NCBI GenBank assembly: GCA_010356995.1
Contig: ML996695.1
Location: 71,061 to 135,060, forward strand
From: Trichodelitschia bisporula
Taxonomy: Eukaryota; Ascomycota; Dothideomycetes; Phaeotrichales; Phaeotrichaceae
DNA: 64,000 bases
Direction of reading: 5' to 3'
This document shows positions 58,774 to 64,000 of this stretch, piece by piece; within the stretch, counting starts at the first letter, position 1; every line of letters starts with the position of its first letter. The notes under the pieces are model-generated. The model was not told the origin of the DNA. It did not search any database and saw nothing but the letters and a program-made list of their open reading frames with translations. A program made the position numbers and the translations under genes.

Positions 58774-59620
58774 TGGAATGCAGGTAGACGAGATGAATGA
58801 TGGCTATGCAATGCATTCCGGTCAAAGCCGAAGCCAGCATACTTAAGGCTCGCCCCAAATATCGCATTGCATGATCTTCTCTCCGAGTACCCGTGGCACA
58901 GGCATAGACAGCCACGCGGAGGTGTACATGTCCAGTGCGGCGTGGCTCCAATGGGCGTAAGGCTGCGATTGACGCCTTGGCGCATCTAAGACGAGGCGAC
59001 AGAGCGGCCCCAACTCACAGCATAAATACACTCTCCTCCGTCTCGGTTGGGCTGGTTTTACAGCCTGGATTGACAAGTGGGGCAGCGTGAGTGTTGGCCG
59101 TTGCGGAACGTTGCATGCAGACGTAAACATTGCTGAATGGCAGCGAGTTCTGTGTTGATACGACGAGAAAGGGAATTGTTGGCAGCCGGGTGGTGTGCTA
59201 ATGCACGGCACGATGATGAACTGGCCAATGCCTGTTGTGCCGGAGAATATCTAGCTTTGGCGTTAGTTGGTTGGTACAATTCGGCTTATATGCGCTGTCT
59301 TCAACTCGTGAACATCTTGCTGTCTGCATTTTGACCGGGCATGCAATGAGCGGGGTTTGTTTTAAACTCGTGGTCCCATGGAGACCTGAAGTTGATAGCC
59401 TGTGACTGCAGGTCATGATCTAGAGCCCGATGAGAAGGAACTGCAACATGCTAAGATGATCTCTAGCAAGACTGGCAGTCGACAAGAATGGGCGCGAGCA
59501 TCTCGACGCCGTCGGGGCAAGGAAGGGACAGATCATAATTCATTGGTATCCAACCGTCCGCGCCTTTGTACCACCTCGCTGGACAACACAACCGCAGAGT
59601 GCACGGCCATTCCTCTCCCT
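58774..59620. other. intergenic, no supported gene
   Basis: About 850 nt between the CorA-like start and the 3' end of the ankyrin gene. Several short frames on both strands, none with a domain. Confidence 0.45.
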
Positions 59621-60076
59621 TCAACCAGTCTCGGGCTGCTTCCCCTCCTCAATGATCTTCAGCAAGTCGTCGCGCTTAAATATCTTCGCCGCATCGGCCG
59701 CGCTCGGCCGTCCCGCCTCGCTGTCCGCTCCCCCCTTAACCAGCGCCTTGACAACCTCAGTATGGCCCTTGAACACCGCGCCAGCAATAGGGCTCTGTCC
59801 CTTGTCGTTGAGAGAGTTGGGATCCGCGCCACGTTCTAGCAGCAAAGTCACCGTCTCGGCGTGTCCATGGTAGGCCGCCAGCATGAGCAAGGTGTCACCG
59901 GCGTCGTTGGTGAGGTTCGCAGAGATGCCGGCGTCGACGTAGCTGGCGACGGCTGCGGTGTCACCGTTGCGAGCGAGGTCGAATATTTTGTGGGCGAGGT
60001 CGAGGGCTTCGGGGGGGAGTTGGGATGGGTCGGGCTTCGAGGTGGTTGCGGGGGGAGGGTTGCCTGGGTCCGCCAT
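59621..60076 (-). CDS. small ankyrin-repeat protein, 151 aa
   Basis: A single exon from the ATG at 60076. Three to four ankyrin repeats are visible: LARNGDTAAVASYVDAGISANL, NDAGDTLLMLAAYHGHAETVTLLLERGADPN and NDKGQSPIAGAVFKGHTEVVKALVKGGAD, followed by a short capping helix (AAKIFKRDDLLKIIEE). The N-terminal 25 residues are Pro-rich and disordered. Short soluble ankyrin proteins of this layout are common in fungi (for example fission yeast SPAC105.02c-type proteins) and act as protein-binding modules; the partner is unknown. It is divergent from TAF11, with 457 nt between starts. Confidence 0.88.
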   Translation of the reverse strand: MADPGNPPPATTSKPDPSQLPPEALDLAHKIFDLARNGDTAAVASYVDAGISANLTNDAGDTLLMLAAYHGHAETVTLLLERGADPNSLNDKGQSPIAGAVFKGHTEVVKALVKGGADSEAGRPSAADAAKIFKRDDLLKIIEEGKQPETG

Positions 60077-60533
60077 TGTTAATGCTGGGCTCAAGGTTCA
60101 AAGGCTGGGGGTGTAGATATTTGAAGGCTTCCTGTTTCTTTCTCCTCGTGGCAAGCTGCAAGATTGATGGGCTATGGCGGGCCAAAATCGCGTGCTAGCT
60201 CCATCGCACGGTCGAAAGGCCTGAGCTACCCGAAAAAGTTATGTTGCCCCTCCTAGCCAAATTAGGGTGGAGGGAGCGACATCACTTTTTCCATTAGCTC
60301 TTGGTGAGGGGCTGTGGGGTAGGGGTGCGCGGTCTAACTGCTTACAGAAAAGTTGACAGGCACGGACCCTTGGACGCAGGCGACTTCGCGATTGCCAAGA
60401 ACTCAGTGACCGCGCCTCAACTCCGTCACCAACATCCACACTCCGCGTCAACGAACATCCACCCGCCCTCTCTCTTCCCACTCCCACACCACTCGTTTGT
60501 GCACTCAAATTCCACACCCGCACCATCGCCATC
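60077..60533. promoter_or_regulatory. divergent promoter of the ankyrin gene and TAF11
   Basis: 457 nt between two start codons, containing a 78-bp fold-back repeat at 60223-60300 that lies about 150 nt from the ankyrin start and 230 nt from the TAF11 start. The TAF11 side has a C/A-rich leader. Confidence 0.5.
60223..60300. repeat. 78-bp imperfect fold-back element
   Basis: Arms of about 31 nt: the left arm starts GAGCTACCCGAAAAAGT and the right arm, read in reverse complement, starts GAGCTAATGGAAAAAGT. Both continue with a .ATGT.GC.CCCTCC pattern. The spacer is about 15 nt. It shares the AAAAAGT core with the inverted repeat at 32867-32937. Confidence 0.65.
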
Positions 60534-61541
60534 ATGGCATCCTCTCCGCCTTCGTATGGCAACTCGCCGACCATCCCAAACCTCACCCTCCCGAAGAAGC
60601 GCGGCTCTCTCTCCATCCCCCCAGGCGCGCTCCCAAAGCGTCGCAAAGTCTCCACTGCCGGACCCTCGCATCTACGCCAGACGTCTTTCCCACCAGAGAC
60701 TGCACCTGATGCCTCCGTTGACTATTCCAGCCGCGAGCCTTCGATCGAGTCGAGCGTGGCCGGTCCCATGAGCGCAGTCAGCGGTGCTGGGGGACGGAAG
60801 CGCAAGGGAAAGCGGCAAGAACGCTTTGGAAGTGTTGCGAACAGTGTCGCTGACAGTGTTGCTGATAGCCCCGCGGATGATGGTGCGGGCAAGACACCCG
60901 AGGCGGGCGAAGGCGGTGATGGCGACGAGGCGGATCCGGCGAAGGACGATTTTGCTGGCGCGATGGACCATCTCTTCCACGATACCATTCCTGAAGAGGA
61001 CAGGCAGGAACAGAACAGGCGCATGGAGTAAGGCTTACGCTGCTCTTACGGTGCCATGCTAACAGATCTAGTGTGCTCATGTCGGTGTTCACCCCAGAAC
61101 AACAACAGCGGTACACCATATGGCGCCGTGTCCGCCTTCGGTTTGACAAGGTAATTATTCCGTTAAAGAGAGACCGTAGACCAACAGCCCTAGGAACACG
61201 GTTCTCCGATCCCGAAGCAGTCCCGTCCGATCGCAGTCACTCTGAACGCCGCAGCGAAGAACTTCATCGGCGAGCTCGTCGAAATGGCTCTCCAGGTCCG
61301 GCTTGAGTGGCTGGCGGCCTGTGCAGAGCTCCCCAACAGCGAGCCTCTACCACCAAACCTGACACTTGCCCAACGCACAAGACAGGACCTCCGGGGTCCC
61401 CTTACGCCAGACCACTTGCGCGAAGCGTACCGTCGGTACAAGTTGGCGCGGATGGGAGGCACTGGTGGCATTCAGGGGCTGAGTGGGAATAGGCTGATTC
61501 AGACGAGGGCTGCGGTTGGTGGGAAGCGCGTATTCCGTTAG
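60534..61541 (+). CDS. TAF11: TFIID subunit TAF11
   Basis: A histone-fold subunit of the general transcription factor TFIID that pairs with TAF13. Exons 60534-61027, 61072-61150 and 61194-61541 (introns 44 and 43 nt) close at 306 residues; an upstream acceptor in intron 1 would add two residues. The N-terminal 140 residues are disordered and Ser/Pro-rich with a KRKGKR basic patch, then an acidic stretch. The histone-fold region starts at VLMSVFTPEQQQRYTIWRRVRLRFDK and continues as IAVTLNAAAKNFIGELVEMALQVRLEW, matching the TAF11 (TAFII28) helices. The DHLREAYRRYK segment after it is also typical. The end of helix 1 differs from relatives (EHGSPIPKQSRP in place of a K-x-x-x-x-x-L-x-Q pattern). 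Good family match. Confidence 0.85.
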
Positions 61542-62486
61542 ACAGGTGACTCTGCATGGATTTCGGGCTTAGCGGGGATGGGTTTAAGGCAAAAGGCTGG
61601 CGTTGAAGGTTGCTCGGTGGGGCATGGCTGGCTTTGAGGGTTACTGGGGGCGACTGTATGCATGGCAGTGGAGTCTTGATGAGAATTTGAGATGGCATTC
61701 CGCCATTTTCCACATCATTTGTGCGGTGTCTTTCTTCACTTCCGGTGTCCCCTAGTGGAAGCGGTACTATCGGCCATCTCCAACGCCCAAGGCGACGCGA
61801 GCGACTCTGCAACGTCTTCGACATTTTTTCGAGACATATTGCGATCGAGAGCCGAATCCCTCAGCGGTCTCGGAATGACCATGAGCCCTCGGGCCGTGTC
61901 ATCAGATGGGCACATGCCGAGTGACAGAACCAGACCACAAGCATCGGCTTCCATCCTCTCTGGCTACCCTTGTGAGCAGTTACCCGGCATCACATTGGTC
62001 GTCTCCTACTGGTTTATCTAGCGGCTGAATCAATGCCGCTGACTTCGGCTGTGCGTACAGGCACTTCCTCATCTCAGGTCTGGACGTCGGACAGATGCCT
62101 ACGGCGGTTCTTTCTCTTGAACTCAGTTCTTTCTCTGAGCTGGGTGATGGAGGTGCCTGACATGCGGCTATAACTGAATACTGAGCTATCGGCCGAGTAA
62201 TCATGGGCGGACGCGATGTCCACGTCGTCCTATCCCTTCTACCAGGTAACCTCGTCGCGGGGAACTATCATCGCAAGCAAATTGGCAAAATTTGTGAAAT
62301 CAACACGTTAGAATTGAAGCGTTCAATTGCCAGCAGCCGTGAGGAACAACATCATGCCATTCCTCTCGTTGACAGATGAACAAAACACATCCAGCATGAC
62401 CCCGCTCCCCCCACCCCTCCCACTCAGACAACGTCAACTTCATACATCCCAACGATAGGCACATAGACCAAAAACAAAAAAGAACC
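61542..62486. other. intergenic, no supported gene
   Basis: About 940 nt between TAF11 and the tRNA gene. A plus frame at 61692-62021 and a minus frame at 61736-61954 are unsupported. Confidence 0.45.
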
Positions 62487-62575
62487 ACCCGCAGCAGTGA
62501 GTCGAACACTGGACTTGGAGATAAGTCGCGCTATCCACGCTGCAATCTCCCACTCTACCACTGAGTTACTACGGG
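62487..62575 (-). tRNA. tRNA-Cys (GCA) with a 17-nt intron
   Basis: On the minus strand the acceptor arms CCCGTAG (62569-62575) and CTGCGGG (62488-62494) pair. The T arm is CAGTG-TTCGACT-CACTG, and the D arm is ACTCAGTGGTAGAGT. The anticodon stem GGAGA/TCTCC encloses TTGCAG, giving anticodon GCA. About 17 extra nt after position 37 form a canonical-position intron. The discriminator base is U, as required for tRNA-Cys identity. A run of six T follows a few nt downstream as a Pol III terminator. CCA is not encoded. Confidence 0.9.
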
Positions 62576-64000
62576 TTCTCAGTGTCTGATTCGATGACAA
62601 CATTTTCCAGCCTTTCATCCTTAGAGTAACTTCCTTCCCTCCCCCTTCCCCAACCCGATCCTGCATCCGCCCTCCTCCTCCCCCTCCGACCTAAACCCCA
62701 GACCCGCCTGCAGCACACCGTCAGCTGCATCGCCCGCATCATGTCAACCCCCCCCTCTAGTAAACGCGGGGTGCAGCCGCAGATCCCCTCAACCGCGCCG
62801 ATCAGTCTGCCTTCGCCGCGCGCAGGGCTACAAATGCACCTCTAGTTCTACTCTGCGCAACCCCGCACCAGGTCGTCATCGCACCTGGCACTTCGACAAA
62901 CGCAATTGACCATGCCCGGCCCGCCCACCCCCCGCTCATCCCCGCCGCAACGCACCGCATGCCCAGCTCTACTCACGACGTCATAGCAGTGTAAGGCCGC
63001 AACCTCCGCAGGCGGGGTGCATTATCAAGGCTCCCAGGTAGGTTATGCGCGTGACACTAGCGAGAGGCACAGTTCAAGGCCCCGGGGAGGGGTTGCTACT
63101 TCTTGCGATTCGCAAGCTGGCTGCCCGCCAGGCGACATCCCCTACAGTATCCCGTTCCTTTCTGTTCCTTTCAGCTCGGTCCCTCGATCCCTCCGTCCCC
63201 CCGTCTCCCCGTCCCCCCCGACCCCGCGCCGGCACACTCCGCCACCGATGGGCCAGTCTTGGGTGGCGGCCTGGCTGGCTTCTCCCGCGGGCGCGCCGGG
63301 CGGGACGGCTCCGCGTCTGGGGTACGGGGTGCCGGGTGTGCGGCGGGGAGGTGGGCTGGCGGTGCTATATATTATCGTATCATCGAGTGACTAATGGGCC
63401 GAGAATATATATTGCTTCGGGGGGGATGGAGCAAGGAGGTAAGGTCTACGTTGTGGGCAGTTACGGGCGATGAAATTATCCGAACGGGGAATTCGGGAGT
63501 GCAGTTGTCTGTTGTTGCGAACTGGTAATGAGATGGAAGGTTAATTGGCATGCGCTGGAGAGTAATTGGCATGAGCTGGAAGATGGAGTGTAAGTTGGTG
63601 GTTAGTTTGCTTTCTGCGTGAGGAGGCTTGCAGACAATGTCGCGTGGGCTTCTTGCGCGTGCGACGTGCGACAACCCCGGGACGTGGACGCGGAGAGTGG
63701 GTTCTGGAGCCAGGTGCTGCGTGGTGCATGGTGCTAACTCTGCTTGGTTGAGGGAGGAACGTCGTCCGACGAAGAGAGGGCGAGTTCCTGTGATCCTCCC
63801 GCGTCGCTCGTCGTTCGTCGCGATGCCGTCGCGACGTTCAATCTGAAATCTGAAATCGAGAGCGCGGCTGCGACATGACATGGGGACCCGTGCCGCGCGC
63901 GCCGCTCCATCGTCCACATCCGCGCCCGCCTCCGCATGCCGTTGCGCCATACGCACGCTCGGGGACGGATGAGCCCCTAACGTTGAGAGTGTGGAGATGG
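62576..64000. other. terminal 1.4 kb without a supported gene
   Basis: C-rich on the plus strand to about 63250. Overlapping frames at 63017-63394 (plus) and 63372-63956 (minus) show no domain. Two near-identical GTAATTGGCATG(C/A)GCTGGA units occur at about 63542-63580, next to each other. A gene might enter from beyond 64000, but none is visible. Confidence 0.4.

Overview
The window reads as nuclear DNA of a filamentous ascomycete (Pezizomycotina; the class cannot be fixed from the sequence alone). Nearly every gene carries very short GT-AG introns, mostly 37-65 nt with a CTAAC-like branch site just before the acceptor. The gene set is typically fungal: ARG8, EFR3, STB3, TAF11, TOP3, HUT1, a Whi5/Nrm1-type G1/S repressor, an AA11-X278 polysaccharide monooxygenase, a tyrosinase, a HET-like protein, a pseudokinase-VWA protein and a CorA-like protein. 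Exon models below were built by hand from splice signals and reading-frame continuity, and the confident ones close exactly in frame.

Region 1 to about 10.7 kb is gene-poor. It holds a three-exon orphan gene (2.1-3.0 kb), weak ORFs, and then an unusual stretch of about 6.7 kb (about 4.0-10.65 kb) made of short coding-like fragments punctuated by TATATA/GTATATAC motifs. No intact gene is visible there, and it is the oddest part of the window.

Region 10.8-26.1 kb is dense and housekeeping-like: HUT1 (-), a triple-KH RNA-binding protein (+), EFR3 (+), a conserved multipass membrane protein (+), tyrosinase (-), a zinc alcohol dehydrogenase (-) and a Yippee protein (-). Region 26.7-40.4 kb holds a tiny predicted two-helix protein, the Whi5/Nrm1 gene, the AA11-X278 monooxygenase, proline-rich ORFs of doubtful status, an SLC35F6-like transporter (-) and STB3 (-). 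Four diverged copies of one unclassified dispersed repeat lie between 21.4 and 36.0 kb.

Region 43.0-49.4 kb has TOP3 (-) divergent from a DUF1295 membrane protein (+), and an alpha/beta hydrolase (-) with a 58-nt poly-C/poly-G run inside its coding sequence. Region 50.3-58.8 kb mixes ARG8 with three genes of fast-evolving fungal families (small HET-like, pseudokinase-VWA, CorA-like) and could be an accessory, recognition-type neighbourhood. The right end has an ankyrin protein and TAF11 sharing a divergent promoter with a fold-back repeat, an intron-containing tRNA-Cys(GCA), and about 1.4 kb without a supported gene.

The genes do not form one pathway. Functional links are loose: ER/Golgi transport (HUT1, the SLC35F6-like protein), plasma-membrane phosphoinositide signalling (EFR3), cell-cycle and ribosome-biogenesis transcription (Whi5/Nrm1, STB3, TAF11), DNA topology (TOP3) and secreted or oxidative enzymes (AA11, tyrosinase).
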